Positions 43,611 through 52,887 are shown, counted from the stretch's first letter. The stretch: DNA of 64,000 nt from Saccharopolyspora shandongensis (GCF_900106995.1 NZ_FNOK01000027.1:1-64000), one strand, 5' to 3'. Made by a program: numbers and translations. The notes: generated by a model not told the origin, from the sequence alone.

Positions 43611-44384
43611 TCAGTCGAGAAGTCTGCGGACGACGCCGTCCAATCCTGATCGGACGGCGTCCGGCAGGGCGTTGTCCAGGCCGTGGACAACTTCGTACCA
43701 GGGGCCGAGCCGGTGCCACCGCAAGGCTCGGTCGTGGAGCTGCCGGGTCACCCCGTACTCCTCCGCAAGCGCGGCAGCGAACTCCGGTGGTGTTCCGTGC
43801 AGCGCCCACGCCAGGTCGATCGCGCCGTCGCCGACGTGCGCGTCCGAGAAGTCGATGACCCCGGACAGGCCTGCATCCGAGCACAGCACGTGCTCTGGGC
43901 CGAGGTCGCCGTGGACCACGGTGTCGGCGGGCAGCTTCCCGAAGGCGTCCAGCAGGGCGCGCGCCGCGCCGAGGTGTTCGGCGGGGACCAGCGGCAGCAC
44001 GTCAGCCCGGAACCTCGCCACGATTTCGGCGAGCTCACGGCCCGCCCGTTCTGGCCCCTGCAAACCATGACGGACCGCCTCGGTCGTGTCGACGGCGTGC
44101 AGCGCTCGCAGAAAGGCTCCCAGCTGGCGGCCGTGCTCGGCGGTGGGCTCGGAAAGGGGTTCACCGACCACCAATTCGTGCCGGACCACCAGCGGTTCCA
44201 TCGCCACGACGTGGGGTTCGGGCACGTCGAGCGGCAACTGCGGCGCGAGCCAGGGCATCAACTCGGTTTCCATGCGCAGGCGATCGGCGACTTCCGGCCG
44301 CCGCGGCCGGCGCTCGATCCAGCGGCCTTCGACCAACGTCGCCGCACTGTCCCAACCACCGTCGATGTTCACCGGTTCCGCCAC
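43611..44384 (-). CDS. Aminoglycoside/macrolide phosphotransferase-like kinase
   Basis: A protein of about 257 residues of the APH superfamily. The catalytic loop VVHGDLGPEHVLC is near residues 161-173 and the metal-binding GVIDFSDAHVGDGAIDLAWAL near 178-197. The GPEH variant of the usual loop is common in macrolide-kinase-like members. GTG at 44384 follows GGAAAG; GTG at 44396 would add four residues. Whether it inactivates an antibiotic or phosphorylates a metabolite is unknown; it is divergent from a DHA2 exporter, which suits a resistance role. Confidence 0.82.
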   Translation of the reverse strand: MAEPVNIDGGWDSAATLVEGRWIERRPRRPEVADRLRMETELMPWLAPQLPLDVPEPHVVAMEPLVVRHELVVGEPLSEPTAEHGRQLGAFLRALHAVDTTEAVRHGLQGPERAGRELAEIVARFRADVLPLVPAEHLGAARALLDAFGKLPADTVVHGDLGPEHVLCSDAGLSGVIDFSDAHVGDGAIDLAWALHGTPPEFAAALAEEYGVTRQLHDRALRWHRLGPWYEVVHGLDNALPDAVRSGLDGVVRRLLD

Positions 44385-44512
44385 GCCGCTTTCCACCGTT
44401 TCAGTAGAGCACGGGCATCCACCGATTAATTCCGGCGGCGGCCCTTGTCGGTACTCACGACGACAGCGGGACGGCGCCGCGGGAGCGGTCGCCGGAGGAA
44501 AGGGTTTCGAGC

Positions 44513-46057
44513 GTGGATACGACACCGAGGGCGGGACGGCGTGAGTGGATCGGGCTAGCGGTGCTCGCCTTTCCGACCCTCCTCCTGTCGTTGGACATGA
44601 GCGTGCTGCACCTCGCGGTGCCGCACCTCGCCGCCGACCTGCAGCCCACCAGCACCGAACTGCTCTGGATCATCGACAGCTACGGCTTCATGATCGCCGG
44701 TCTGCTGATCACCATGGGCACCCTCGGCGACCGGATCGGGCGCCGGAAGCTGCTGATGATCGGCGGCGCCGGGTTCGGCATCGCGTCGATCGCCGCGGCC
44801 TTCGCCCCCAGCCCCGCGATGTTGATCGCGGCGCGGGTGCTGCTGGGCGTCGCCGGGGCCACTCTGATGCCCTCGACGTTGGCGCTGATCAGCAACATGT
44901 TCCAGGACACCCGGCAGCGCAGCACCGCGATCGCCGTCTGGATGAGCTGCTTCATGGGCGGCATGGTGATCGGGCCGGTCGTCGGCGGCGTGCTGTTGGA
45001 GAACTTCCGGTGGGGCTCGGTTTTCCTGATGGGCGTGCCCGTCATGATCCTGCTGCTGGTGACCGCGCCCGCGCTGCTGCCGGAGTACCGCGATGAGAAC
45101 GCGGGCAAGCTGGACCTCGTCAGCGTGGCGTTGTCGCTGGGCACGATCCTGCCGATCGTCTACGCGCTCAAGGAACTCGCCAAGTACGGCCCGCAGTTGC
45201 CGAACATCATCGCACTGGTCGCCGGGCTCGCTCTCGGCGTGGTCTTCGTGCGGCGGCAGCGGCGGATCGCCGAACCCATGCTGGACCTGCGGCTGTTCCG
45301 GGTGCGCACCTTCAGCACCGCGCTGGGGATCGTGCTCGTCGGCGCGATCACCATGGGCGGCATCTTCATGCTGGTCAGCCAGTACTTCCAGCTGGTCGCC
45401 GGGTTGTCGGCGCTGGAGGCCGGGGTCCTGATGGTGCCGCAGGCCGGAGCCGTGGTGGTCGGGTCGTTGATCGCGCCGCGGCTGGCCAAACGGTTCCGGC
45501 CGGAGTTCGTGCTCGGTTTCGGCATGCTCGTCGCGGCCACAGGGCTTCTGCTGTTCGTGCTGGTAGATGCCGGGAACGGGGCGACGCTGGTGACCATCGG
45601 CATCGCGTGCGGGAGCTTCGGCATGGGCCCGCAGGGCGTGCTCTGCACCGAGATGGTGGTGGGCTCGGTACCACCGCAGAAGGCGGGCGCGGCTTCGGCC
45701 TTGTCGGAGACCAGCGGCGAATTCGGCATCGCGATGGGCATCGCGGTGTTCGGCAGCCTCGCCACCGCCGTCTACCGCGGCGTGGTCGAACTCCCGCCGG
45801 ACCTGCCGTCCGGCATCGCTGCCGAAGCCGCAGACGGAATCGCCGGCGCGGTGACCGCGGCGGGCCGGCTGGCCGATCCCGAAATCGTCCTCGGACCGGC
45901 CAGGGACGCCTTCACCAGCGGTTTCCAGGTGGTTTCGATCGTCAGCGCCGCCATCGTCGCGCTGTTCGCGGTCATTGGCATGGCGCTGCTGCGCAAGCGC
46001 TCCGGCATCCAGGCGGAACCGGAGGAGGCCGGCCGGCCGGAAGCCGCTGCGGTGTGA
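44513..46057 (+). CDS. MFS multidrug exporter, DHA2 (EmrB/QacA) family
   Basis: A 514-residue, 14-helix drug:H+ antiporter. Landmarks are LDMSVLHLAVPHLAADL (motif D1), GTLGDRIGRRKLLMIGG (motif A) near residues 70-86, and RVLLGVAGATLMPSTLALI (motif B). ATG is absent; GTG at 44513 follows GGAAAGGG at a slightly long spacing. No dedicated regulator adjoins it. It is divergent from the APH-like kinase across 128 bp. Confidence 0.92.
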   Translation: MDTTPRAGRREWIGLAVLAFPTLLLSLDMSVLHLAVPHLAADLQPTSTELLWIIDSYGFMIAGLLITMGTLGDRIGRRKLLMIGGAGFGIASIAAAFAPSPAMLIAARVLLGVAGATLMPSTLALISNMFQDTRQRSTAIAVWMSCFMGGMVIGPVVGGVLLENFRWGSVFLMGVPVMILLLVTAPALLPEYRDENAGKLDLVSVALSLGTILPIVYALKELAKYGPQLPNIIALVAGLALGVVFVRRQRRIAEPMLDLRLFRVRTFSTALGIVLVGAITMGGIFMLVSQYFQLVAGLSALEAGVLMVPQAGAVVVGSLIAPRLAKRFRPEFVLGFGMLVAATGLLLFVLVDAGNGATLVTIGIACGSFGMGPQGVLCTEMVVGSVPPQKAGAASALSETSGEFGIAMGIAVFGSLATAVYRGVVELPPDLPSGIAAEAADGIAGAVTAAGRLADPEIVLGPARDAFTSGFQVVSIVSAAIVALFAVIGMALLRKRSGIQAEPEEAGRPEAAAV

Positions 46058-46064
46058 GGCGGAC

Positions 46065-46820
46065 TCAGCGGTCTGCGACGCGGTGATCCGCCACCAAGTC
46101 GCGGGCCCTGCCGAGCAGATCGTCCGTCAGGTGCGCCGGGACGAGGCCGTACCGCTCGTCGTAGGCCGCGACGACATCCGCTTCGAACTCGTCCAGGGAC
46201 GCGCCGGGCGACTCGGCGGCCACTGACCCCACCGAGTCGTCGTCGAAGGGCAGCTCCAGGTGCCGGTAGATGTCGGTCAGCAGCGGCCTCAGCAGCTCGT
46301 CGTCGCCGAAGATCGCCACCGCGCTGAACAGCCAGGCACCGCGCACCATCCGCTGCGCGGTGCCGACCAGCTTCACCCGGCCTCGCGCGTTCACGCTGTG
46401 CGCGCCCGGGCAGTACTCCCCCGGCACCGCGCCGACCTGCGCGCCGACGCCGTGTTTGCGCAGCACGTCGGCCCACAGCTCGGCGTAACCCACGAACCGC
46501 TCGTCCATGCCCGCCAGGTAGCCGGGGTCGGGGCCGACGTGGTCGACCACCAGCGAACGCTCCGTGTACGCCACCGCGCGGCCGCCGGGGGCGCGCACGA
46601 CCGGCGTGAACCCGGCATCCCGGACGGCTCGGACGGCGTCGGGGAAACCCGGCAGCAGGGTGTCCCGCCTGCCGAAGGCGACGACGCGGTTGTCCGGCCG
46701 GTACACCCGCACGGTCGACCCCGCCTCGCCACCGCTCACACGGCGCAACATCGCATGCGCGACCGCGACCTCCAGCGCCTGGTCCGAACCGACGCCGAGC
46801 GCGCCGCGAAAGAGCTCCAC
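46065..46820 (-). CDS. Lipoate/biotin-protein ligase family protein
   Basis: A 251-residue BPL/LplA/LipB-fold protein. Conserved features are VYRPDNRVVAFGRRDTL near residues 39-55, VRAPGGRAVAYT near 75-86, and CPGAHSVNARGRVKLVGTAQR near 136-156, which contains the adenylate-binding lysine. It could attach lipoate or octanoate to carrier proteins. GTG at 46820 has a poor ribosome site, and the gene lies 35 bp after the NDH-2-like gene on the same strand, so it may depend on that transcript. Confidence 0.85.
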   Translation of the reverse strand: MELFRGALGVGSDQALEVAVAHAMLRRVSGGEAGSTVRVYRPDNRVVAFGRRDTLLPGFPDAVRAVRDAGFTPVVRAPGGRAVAYTERSLVVDHVGPDPGYLAGMDERFVGYAELWADVLRKHGVGAQVGAVPGEYCPGAHSVNARGRVKLVGTAQRMVRGAWLFSAVAIFGDDELLRPLLTDIYRHLELPFDDDSVGSVAAESPGASLDEFEADVVAAYDERYGLVPAHLTDDLLGRARDLVADHRVADR

Positions 46821-46855
46821 GCGCCGATTCTACTGGCCGGAAATCGCCGCTCCGG

Positions 46856-47968
46856 CTACAGCGAGGCCGGGATGGCCGGGTACCGCTCGAACAGGATCGT
46901 GCCGCGCACGATGGCTTCCTTGTACAGCGCGGCCTTCCGCCCGGTCAGCACCGCTTCGCGCGGGCTGTCGTCTGCGTGCACGAACTGGACCAGCGCGTCC
47001 CGCCTGCCGAGGCTGATGCACTGGTTGAGGTAGCGGAACCGGATCGGCCGCGGCGCACGCCCGGCCAGCCGGTCGGCGATCGCCCGCGCGGCGTGTTGCG
47101 CCGACGGCAGCCCGGTCGCGCACGCCATCCGCAGCTCCTGCCCGCTCCGCAGGCGCACTGCCGCCGCGTCGCCGACCCCGGTCACCTCCGGGTGCGAGAC
47201 CGAACGCAGCATCTCGTCCACGACCAGCCTGCCCTCCTCGTCGACGGCGAGACCGGCCTCGCCGGCGAGCCCCGGAACCGTGAAACCGGTCGCCCAGACC
47301 ACGGTGTCGGCGCCGATGTGCCCGCCGTCGGCCAGCACCAGCCCGTCCGCGCGCACTTCGGAAACCCGCGCCTGTTCGACGACCTCGACGCCGAGCCGGT
47401 CGAAGGTGCGCCGCAGGTAGTCGCGTCCGCGCCGGGAGAGCCCGGCACCGAGCTCGCCACCGTTCACCAGCCGAACCTTCAGGTCGGGGTGCGCCTCGGC
47501 CAGCTCGGCGGCGGCTTCGATGCCGGTCAGCCCGCCGCCGACCACCGCGACGACGGAGCTGTCGTCGATGCGCTCCCGCAGCCGCACGGCCTCGTCGGCG
47601 GTGGCCACGGTGTAGGCGTGCTCCGCGACGCCGGGCACCGAATCCATATCCGCCGCACTGCCCAGTGCGTAGATCAGCATGTCGTACCGCACGGCACGGG
47701 CCGAGTTCTCCAGCCGCACGGCCTTCTCCTCCGCGTCGATCCCGGTCACCCGGTCGACGACCAGGTGCACGCCGGTGCCCGCGAGCAGGCCGGCCAGCGG
47801 CAGGTCCCGCAGCTGCTGCCCGGCGGCGAGCTGGTGCAACCGGACCCGCTCGACGAACCGGTCCTCGGCGTTGATCAACGTCACCGCGGCGTCGGTCCAC
47901 CGCGCCACGAGCTTCGCGGCGGCCAACCCCGTGTAACCAGCCCCGACAACCACAACCCGAATAGCCAT
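46856..47968 (-). CDS. NDH-2-like FAD/NAD(P)-dependent oxidoreductase
   Basis: A 370-residue two-dinucleotide-fold flavoprotein. The FAD site VVVVGAGYTGLAAAKL is at residues 5-20, the NAD(P) site VAVVGGGLTGIEAAAELAE near 140-158, and the second FAD motif VTGVGDAAAV near 265. It resembles type II NADH dehydrogenases but lacks a clear C-terminal membrane anchor; AIF-like disulfide reductases are an alternative. Upstream lie the small palindromes GTGT-G-ACAC and GTGAC-TGAG-GTCAC (48031-48056), which may be regulatory. Confidence 0.87.
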   Translation of the reverse strand: MAIRVVVVGAGYTGLAAAKLVARWTDAAVTLINAEDRFVERVRLHQLAAGQQLRDLPLAGLLAGTGVHLVVDRVTGIDAEEKAVRLENSARAVRYDMLIYALGSAADMDSVPGVAEHAYTVATADEAVRLRERIDDSSVVAVVGGGLTGIEAAAELAEAHPDLKVRLVNGGELGAGLSRRGRDYLRRTFDRLGVEVVEQARVSEVRADGLVLADGGHIGADTVVWATGFTVPGLAGEAGLAVDEEGRLVVDEMLRSVSHPEVTGVGDAAAVRLRSGQELRMACATGLPSAQHAARAIADRLAGRAPRPIRFRYLNQCISLGRRDALVQFVHADDSPREAVLTGRKAALYKEAIVRGTILFERYPAIPASL

Positions 47969-48030
47969 GATCCCGTCCTCCCAAGGTCTGCGCTGCCACG
48001 TGCGAAGGAGGAACGGGACACCAGACCGAA

Positions 48031-48056
48031 GTGTGACACCCTGTGACTGAGGTCAC
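48031..48056. promoter_or_regulatory. Paired short palindromes upstream of the NDH-2-like gene
   Basis: GTGTGACAC (perfect 4-1-4) and GTGACTGAGGTCAC (perfect 5-4-5) lie side by side 63-88 bp upstream of the NDH-2-like ATG, in the gap that also precedes pqqA. They look like a regulator-binding site; no protein can be named. Confidence 0.35.
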
Positions 48057-48212
48057 TTTCATTCCTCGGATTCCCGATGCGGGACGCAATTCCGGCGTTC
48101 GGCGTATTGGTTGCGGCGGTCGTGTTGTTCGGGTGGCGAAATCTTGATCTCATCCGCGCGCCGCTTGTACGTTCGGGTTCGCTTGTTCTCCTTGCGAATT
48201 GGAGGTCTCGTG

Positions 48213-48332
48213 ATGGCCGCTCCTGCCGAATCCGCCCCCGCTCCCGCGCCGCCGAGCTGGACTCCGCCGCTGGTCGAGCAGTATGAGACCCGCCCCGAGG
48301 TCACCGCTTACGCGCACGACGGCAATCGGTGA
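48213..48332 (+). CDS. pqqA: PqqA, PQQ precursor peptide
   Basis: A 39-residue ribosomal precursor of pyrroloquinoline quinone. The crosslinked Glu and Tyr are in the PEVTAYAHD segment near the C-terminus (Glu-x3-Tyr). The ATG at 48213 follows GGAGG by seven bases, and the stop overlaps the pqqC start (GTGA). The N-terminal half is Ala/Pro-rich and longer than in the classic 23-29-residue PqqA peptides. Confidence 0.93.
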   Translation: MAAPAESAPAPAPPSWTPPLVEQYETRPEVTAYAHDGNR

Positions 48333-49024
48333 CGCAGCCCCCTGCCGAATCCGAATTCCGGGAATCGCTGCAGCGGTTGGCGAATCGCTACTGGGCGCAC
48401 CACCCCTTTCACCTGCGGCTGCACGATGGCCGCTGCAGCGCCGCGGAAGTCCGGCTGTGGGTGGCCAACAGGTGGTACTACCAGCGGCACCTGCCGCAGA
48501 AGAACGCGGCCATCGTGGCGAACTGCCCGCTGCCCGAGGTGCGGCGCATCTGGGTCGAGAGGATCGCCTTCCAGGACGGGGCCGGTGATGCCGACGGCGG
48601 CCTGCACGACTGGCTGGTGCTCGGCGAGGCCGTCGGCCTGCAGCGCGACGAGGTGGTCGACGAGCGCCACGTGCTGCCCGGTGTTAGGTTCGCCGTCGAC
48701 GCGTATCTGGACTTCTGCCGCCGAAAACCGTGGATCGAGGGCGTGGCCGCGGCGTTGACGGAGATGTTCTCGCCCGGGCACATGGCCGACCGGATGGCGG
48801 CCTGGAAGCGCCACTACGACTGGATCGAACCCGGCGGCCTGGCCTACTTCGAGCGCCGCATCCCGGCCGCCCGCGCGGACAGCTCCGTCACGCTCGGGGT
48901 AGTGCTGAAGCACTGCGTGACGCGCGAGCAGCAGGACGCCGCGGTGCGGGCGCTGTCGTTCAAATGCGATGTGCTCTGGGCGATGTTGGACGCCATCGAC
49001 TACAAAGGACAGTCATGGGCGTGA
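48329..49024 (+). CDS. pqqC: PqqC, pyrroloquinoline-quinone synthase
   Basis: A 231-residue cofactorless oxidase that carries out the final ring closure and eight-electron oxidation of PQQ. Family landmarks are YWAHHPFHLRLHDG near the start, WVANRWYYQRHLPQKNAAIVANCP near 44-67, and MFSPGHMADRMAAWKRHYDWIEPGG near 145-169. GTG at 48329 overlaps the PqqA stop. Its stop overlaps pqqDE by ten bases. Confidence 0.95.
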   Translation: MTQPPAESEFRESLQRLANRYWAHHPFHLRLHDGRCSAAEVRLWVANRWYYQRHLPQKNAAIVANCPLPEVRRIWVERIAFQDGAGDADGGLHDWLVLGEAVGLQRDEVVDERHVLPGVRFAVDAYLDFCRRKPWIEGVAAALTEMFSPGHMADRMAAWKRHYDWIEPGGLAYFERRIPAARADSSVTLGVVLKHCVTREQQDAAVRALSFKCDVLWAMLDAIDYKGQSWA

Positions 49025-50379
49025 CTCTGGACAGCCGCCCTGGGTTGCGGCGCGGGGTCCGGTTCGTCCGCGACCGGGTCCGCGGCAAGCATGCCTTGCT
49101 GTACCCGGAGGGCGTGCTGCTGCTCAACGACACGGCGGCCGACATCGTGCGCCGGTGCGACTCCAGCCGCACGGTCGCCGACATCGCCGGCGAGCTCGCC
49201 GCCGCGTACCAGGGCGCCACCGCCGAATCCGTGCTCGAACTGCTCGCGGACCTGGACCGGCGCCGCGTGCTGGGCACCGAGCCGGTCGGCGTCGCGGAGT
49301 CCGGGCAGCAGTCGGGAGCGGCGCGGCCCGGGCTGCCCCTGGGGCTGCTGGCCGAGTTGACCTACCGGTGCCCGCTGCAGTGCACGTACTGCTCGAACCC
49401 CTTGAACCTGGCGGACTACCGGGACGAGCTGGACACCGAGACCTGGTTGCGCGTCATCGAGCAGGCCCGGTCCATCGGCGTCCTGCAACTGCACCTCTCC
49501 GGCGGCGAGCCGGCGTTGCGCCGCGACCTGGTCGCCCTCGTCGCGGCCGCCCGCGAGCACGGCATGTTCACGAACCTGGTCACCAGCGGCTTTTCCCTGC
49601 CGCAGCGGCGGTTGCGCGAGCTCGCCGCCGCAGGGCTCGATCACGTCCAGCTGTCGGTGCAGGACTCCGCCGCGAAGTCCGCGGACGTCATCGCCGGGCG
49701 CCGCGCGCACGACCGCAAGCTGGACGTCGCGCGCGACATCGTGGCGGCCGGGCTGCCGATGACCGTCAACGCCGTGCTGCACCGCGGCAACATCGGGCGG
49801 TTGCTCGACATCGTCGAACTCGCGGTGGGCTTCGGCGCCGAACGCGTGGAGCTGGCCAACACCCAGTTCTACGGCTGGGCCTTGCGCAACCGCGCCGCGC
49901 TGATGCCCAGCCGCGAGCAGGTGCAGCAGGCCGACACGGACGCGGCGGCGGCCCGCGAGCGCTACGGCGACCGGCTGGAGATCGTGTACGTGGCCGCGGA
50001 CTACTTCAGCCCGCGCCCCAAGCCGTGCAACTACGGCTGGGGCAACCGGCAGCTCGCGGTGGCGCCCAATGGCGACGTGCTCCCCTGCCCCGCCGCGGCG
50101 CAGCTGCCCGAACTGGACGTGCCGTCGGTGCGCGATTCGGCGCTGGATTCGATCTGGTTCGACTCGGCGGCGTTCAACCGCTTCCGCGGCACCGAGTGGA
50201 TGCCCGATCCCTGCCGCAGCTGCGCGCTGAAGGACGTCGACTTCGGCGGCTGCCGCTGCCAGGCGTACCAGCTGGTGGGCGACGCGGCCGCGACCGATCC
50301 GGCCTGCTCGCTGTCCGAGCACCACGACCTGGTCCGCGCCGAGTTCGAGCCGCGGCCCGCCGTCCCGAGGCGGATGTGA
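49015..50379 (+). CDS. pqqDE: PqqD-PqqE fusion: peptide chaperone and radical SAM enzyme
   Basis: A 454-residue protein combining two PQQ proteins. Residues about 1-95 are PqqD-like (ALLYPEGVLLLNDTAADIVRRCD), binding PqqA. Residues about 105-450 are PqqE, a radical SAM enzyme with the CxxxCxxC motif CPLQCTYC near 118-125 and a cysteine-rich SPASM domain (CNYGWGN, LPCP, CRSC, GGCRCQ). It forms the Glu-Tyr carbon-carbon bond in PqqA. ATG at 49015 follows AAAGGA. Fusion of PqqD and PqqE is known in some bacteria but is less common than separate genes. Confidence 0.93.
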   Translation: MGVTLDSRPGLRRGVRFVRDRVRGKHALLYPEGVLLLNDTAADIVRRCDSSRTVADIAGELAAAYQGATAESVLELLADLDRRRVLGTEPVGVAESGQQSGAARPGLPLGLLAELTYRCPLQCTYCSNPLNLADYRDELDTETWLRVIEQARSIGVLQLHLSGGEPALRRDLVALVAAAREHGMFTNLVTSGFSLPQRRLRELAAAGLDHVQLSVQDSAAKSADVIAGRRAHDRKLDVARDIVAAGLPMTVNAVLHRGNIGRLLDIVELAVGFGAERVELANTQFYGWALRNRAALMPSREQVQQADTDAAAARERYGDRLEIVYVAADYFSPRPKPCNYGWGNRQLAVAPNGDVLPCPAAAQLPELDVPSVRDSALDSIWFDSAAFNRFRGTEWMPDPCRSCALKDVDFGGCRCQAYQLVGDAAATDPACSLSEHHDLVRAEFEPRPAVPRRM

Positions 50380-51248
50380 TGCGGGTCCGCATCCTCGGCA
50401 CCGCCGCGGGCGGCGGGCTTCCACAGTGGAACTGCGGGTGCCGGAGCTGCAGCCGGGCCGCGGAGCTGGGCGTGGCGCGCAGCCAGGACTGCCTGGCGAT
50501 CAGCGGCGACGGAACCTCCTGGTACCTGGTCAACGCCTCGCCCGACCTGCGCACCCAGCTGCTGGCCAGCCCCGAACTCCGGCCCGCACCGGGCACCCGG
50601 CGCACGCCCCTCGAAGGCGTCCTGCTCACCAGCGCCGAACTGGACCACACCCTCGGCCTGCTCACCCTGCGCGAAGCCGCCCGGCTCCCGATCTACGCCA
50701 CCGCCGCCGTCCACCAAGCCCTTCGGCAGGCCTTCCCGATCGCGGACGTCATCGGCAACTACACCCAGGTTCGGCAGGAGGTCATCGCCGACCGCCGGCT
50801 GCTGGCCGGTGGACTCGTGGTCGAGGCCGTCGGCGTCAGCGACAAGCGCCCCCGCTACGCCCGCGAGCTGCCCGGAACCGGCTGGGCCGTCGCCTACCGG
50901 TTCACCGGCTCCGGCCGCCGCCTGGTGTACGCACCCTGCCTGCCCGCCTGGAACGACGCGTTCGAGCGGATCATCGACGGCGCCGACGTCGTGCTGCTCG
51001 ACGGCACCTTCCACACCGAGGACGAACTGACGCACGCGTCCGGCAGCGATCGCCCCGCGCGCAGCATGGGGCACCTGCCGATCCGGGACGCCCTGCCGGA
51101 GATCGCCCGCCACCCCGCGACGCGGTTCCTGTTCACCCACCTCAACAACACCAACCCGCTGGCCCACCCCGACGCGCCGGAGCTCGCCGACGTGCACGGG
51201 GCCGGGGCGGAGATCGCCGCCGAAGGCCAGGTGCTGGTGCTGGGCTGA
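50379..51248 (+). CDS. pqqB: PqqB, metallo-beta-lactamase-fold PQQ biosynthesis protein
   Basis: A 289-residue metallo-hydrolase thought to hydroxylate the PQQ tyrosine. It starts with MRVRILGTAAGGGLPQWNC, the PqqB signature, and CGCRSC supplies the structural zinc cysteines near residues 20-25. LTSAELDHTLGLLTLRE is the altered metallo-lactamase motif and FLFTHLNNTNPL lies near 250. ATG at 50379 overlaps the pqqDE stop by one base. It completes the A-C-DE-B operon; no pqqF protease gene is present. Confidence 0.95.
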   Translation: MRVRILGTAAGGGLPQWNCGCRSCSRAAELGVARSQDCLAISGDGTSWYLVNASPDLRTQLLASPELRPAPGTRRTPLEGVLLTSAELDHTLGLLTLREAARLPIYATAAVHQALRQAFPIADVIGNYTQVRQEVIADRRLLAGGLVVEAVGVSDKRPRYARELPGTGWAVAYRFTGSGRRLVYAPCLPAWNDAFERIIDGADVVLLDGTFHTEDELTHASGSDRPARSMGHLPIRDALPEIARHPATRFLFTHLNNTNPLAHPDAPELADVHGAGAEIAAEGQVLVLG

Positions 51249-51270
51249 CCGTCCCCGATTTTTGCTCGCG

Positions 51271-51282
51271 CCCGATATCGGG
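51271..51282. promoter_or_regulatory. Perfect 12-bp palindrome upstream of the LigD-like gene
   Basis: CCCGATATCGGG lies between the pqqB stop and the LigD-like start, 13 bp before the latter. It could be an operator or the end of the pqq transcript. Confidence 0.3.
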
Positions 51283-51294
51283 TAAGTGGGAGAC

Positions 51295-52881
51295 GTGAAC
51301 GACCAGCGGCTGGCGAAGTACCGGGAGATGCGCGACTTCACCCGCACCGCCGAACCGAGCGGCGACGGCGAGGTGCGCGCGACCGGCGAACGGTTCGTCG
51401 TGCAGCGGCACCGGGCCCGCCGCCGGCACTACGACCTGCGGCTGGAGCTGGACGGCGTGCTCGTGAGCTGGGCCGTGCCCAAGGGGCCGACGCTGGACCC
51501 GGCGGTGCGGCGCATGGCGGTGCGGGTCGAGGACCACCCGCTGGAGTACGCCGATTTCGAGGGCACCATCCCGGCCGACGAGTACGGCGGCGGCGACGTC
51601 ATCGTCTGGGACCGGGGCACGTGGGATTCCCCGGACGAGGATCCGGCCGCCGCGATCGAGGCCGGGACGCTGCACTTCGATCTGCACGGCGAGAAGCTGG
51701 CGGGCACGTTCGTGCTGGTGCGGCGCGGTGACAAGCAGTGGCTGCTGCTGCACAAGAAGGACGAGCACGCCGAATCCGGCTGGGATCCGGAGGACCACCC
51801 GCGGTCGGTGAAGAGCGGGCGCACCAACGAGGAGGTCGCCGCCGCACCGGAGGCGATGTGGCGCAGCGACCTCCCGCCATCGGAGGCCGAAATCCCCTTG
51901 GACACCAACGAATTCCGATCCGAGAAACGGTGGGAGCCGCCCACCGCGGGCGAGCTGGCGGCGCTCGACGAGCTCGGCGCCAAGGGCCGCTGGCGGCTCG
52001 CCGGGCGGGATCTCGCACTGACCAACCTCGACAAGGTGCTGTTCCCGGGCCGCGACGGCGAGGCCCCGGTGACCAAGCGCGACCTGATCCGCTACCACGC
52101 GCTGATCGGCCCGGTGATGCTGCCGTACCTCGCCGGCCGGCCGTTGAACTCGCACCGCTTCCCCAACGGCGTGGACCAACCCGGCTTCTGGCACAAGGAA
52201 GTCCCGAGCCACGCGCCCGACTGGCTCCGCCGCTGGCGCTACGAGGACGCCGAGCCGGACGACACGCAGTGGTACCTCGTGCCGGACAGCGTTCCCGCGC
52301 TCGCCTGGCTGGCCAACTACGCGGCGCTGGAGCTGCACGCGTGGACCTCGCGCGCCGCCGACCCCCAACACCCGACCTGGGCGTTGTTCGACATCGACCC
52401 GGGCAGCCGGACGACGTTCGACGAGGTGCTCGTCCTCGCCCGCCTGCACCGGACCGCGATGGAGCACCTCGGCGTCGAGGCCCGGCCGAAGGTGACCGGG
52501 CAGCGCGGCATCCAGATCTGGGTGCCGGTCGAACCGCGCTACACCTACGCGGAGACCCGGGCCTGGGTGGAGAAGGTGTCCAAGGCCGTCGGCGGCATCG
52601 TCCCCGAGCTGGTCAGCTGGGCGTGGACGAAGCAGGACCGCCGCGGCCTGGCCCGCCTGGACTACACCCAGAACGTCATCAACAAGACGCTCGTCGCCCC
52701 CTACAGCGCCCGCCCGCGGCCGGGCGCGCCGGTGTCCGTGCCGCTGGAGTGGGATGAGCTCGACGACCCCGACCTGGCCCCGGACCGTTGGACGATCCGC
52801 ACCGTCCTGGACCGGATCGCGGCGGTCGGCGACCCGTTCTCCGCCCTCCTCGGCGTCGAACAGCGACTGCCGCCGGTCTGA
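51295..52881 (+). CDS. LigD-like protein with phosphoesterase and polymerase domains, no ligase
   Basis: A 528-residue NHEJ-type DNA repair protein. The N-terminal 3'-phosphoesterase domain (about 1-160) shows FVVQRHRARRRHYDLRLELDG and FEGTIPADEYGGGDV. The C-terminal polymerase/primase domain (about 230-525) shows TNLDKVLFPG and the metal site WALFDIDPG (Asp-x-Asp). The domain order PE-Pol and the missing ATP-dependent ligase differ from mycobacterial LigD (Pol-PE-Lig). A separate ligase and Ku would be needed and are not in the window. GTG at 51295 is used; GTG at 51286 is in frame. Confidence 0.9.
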   Translation: MNDQRLAKYREMRDFTRTAEPSGDGEVRATGERFVVQRHRARRRHYDLRLELDGVLVSWAVPKGPTLDPAVRRMAVRVEDHPLEYADFEGTIPADEYGGGDVIVWDRGTWDSPDEDPAAAIEAGTLHFDLHGEKLAGTFVLVRRGDKQWLLLHKKDEHAESGWDPEDHPRSVKSGRTNEEVAAAPEAMWRSDLPPSEAEIPLDTNEFRSEKRWEPPTAGELAALDELGAKGRWRLAGRDLALTNLDKVLFPGRDGEAPVTKRDLIRYHALIGPVMLPYLAGRPLNSHRFPNGVDQPGFWHKEVPSHAPDWLRRWRYEDAEPDDTQWYLVPDSVPALAWLANYAALELHAWTSRAADPQHPTWALFDIDPGSRTTFDEVLVLARLHRTAMEHLGVEARPKVTGQRGIQIWVPVEPRYTYAETRAWVEKVSKAVGGIVPELVSWAWTKQDRRGLARLDYTQNVINKTLVAPYSARPRPGAPVSVPLEWDELDDPDLAPDRWTIRTVLDRIAAVGDPFSALLGVEQRLPPV

Positions 52882-52887
52882 GCCGCG

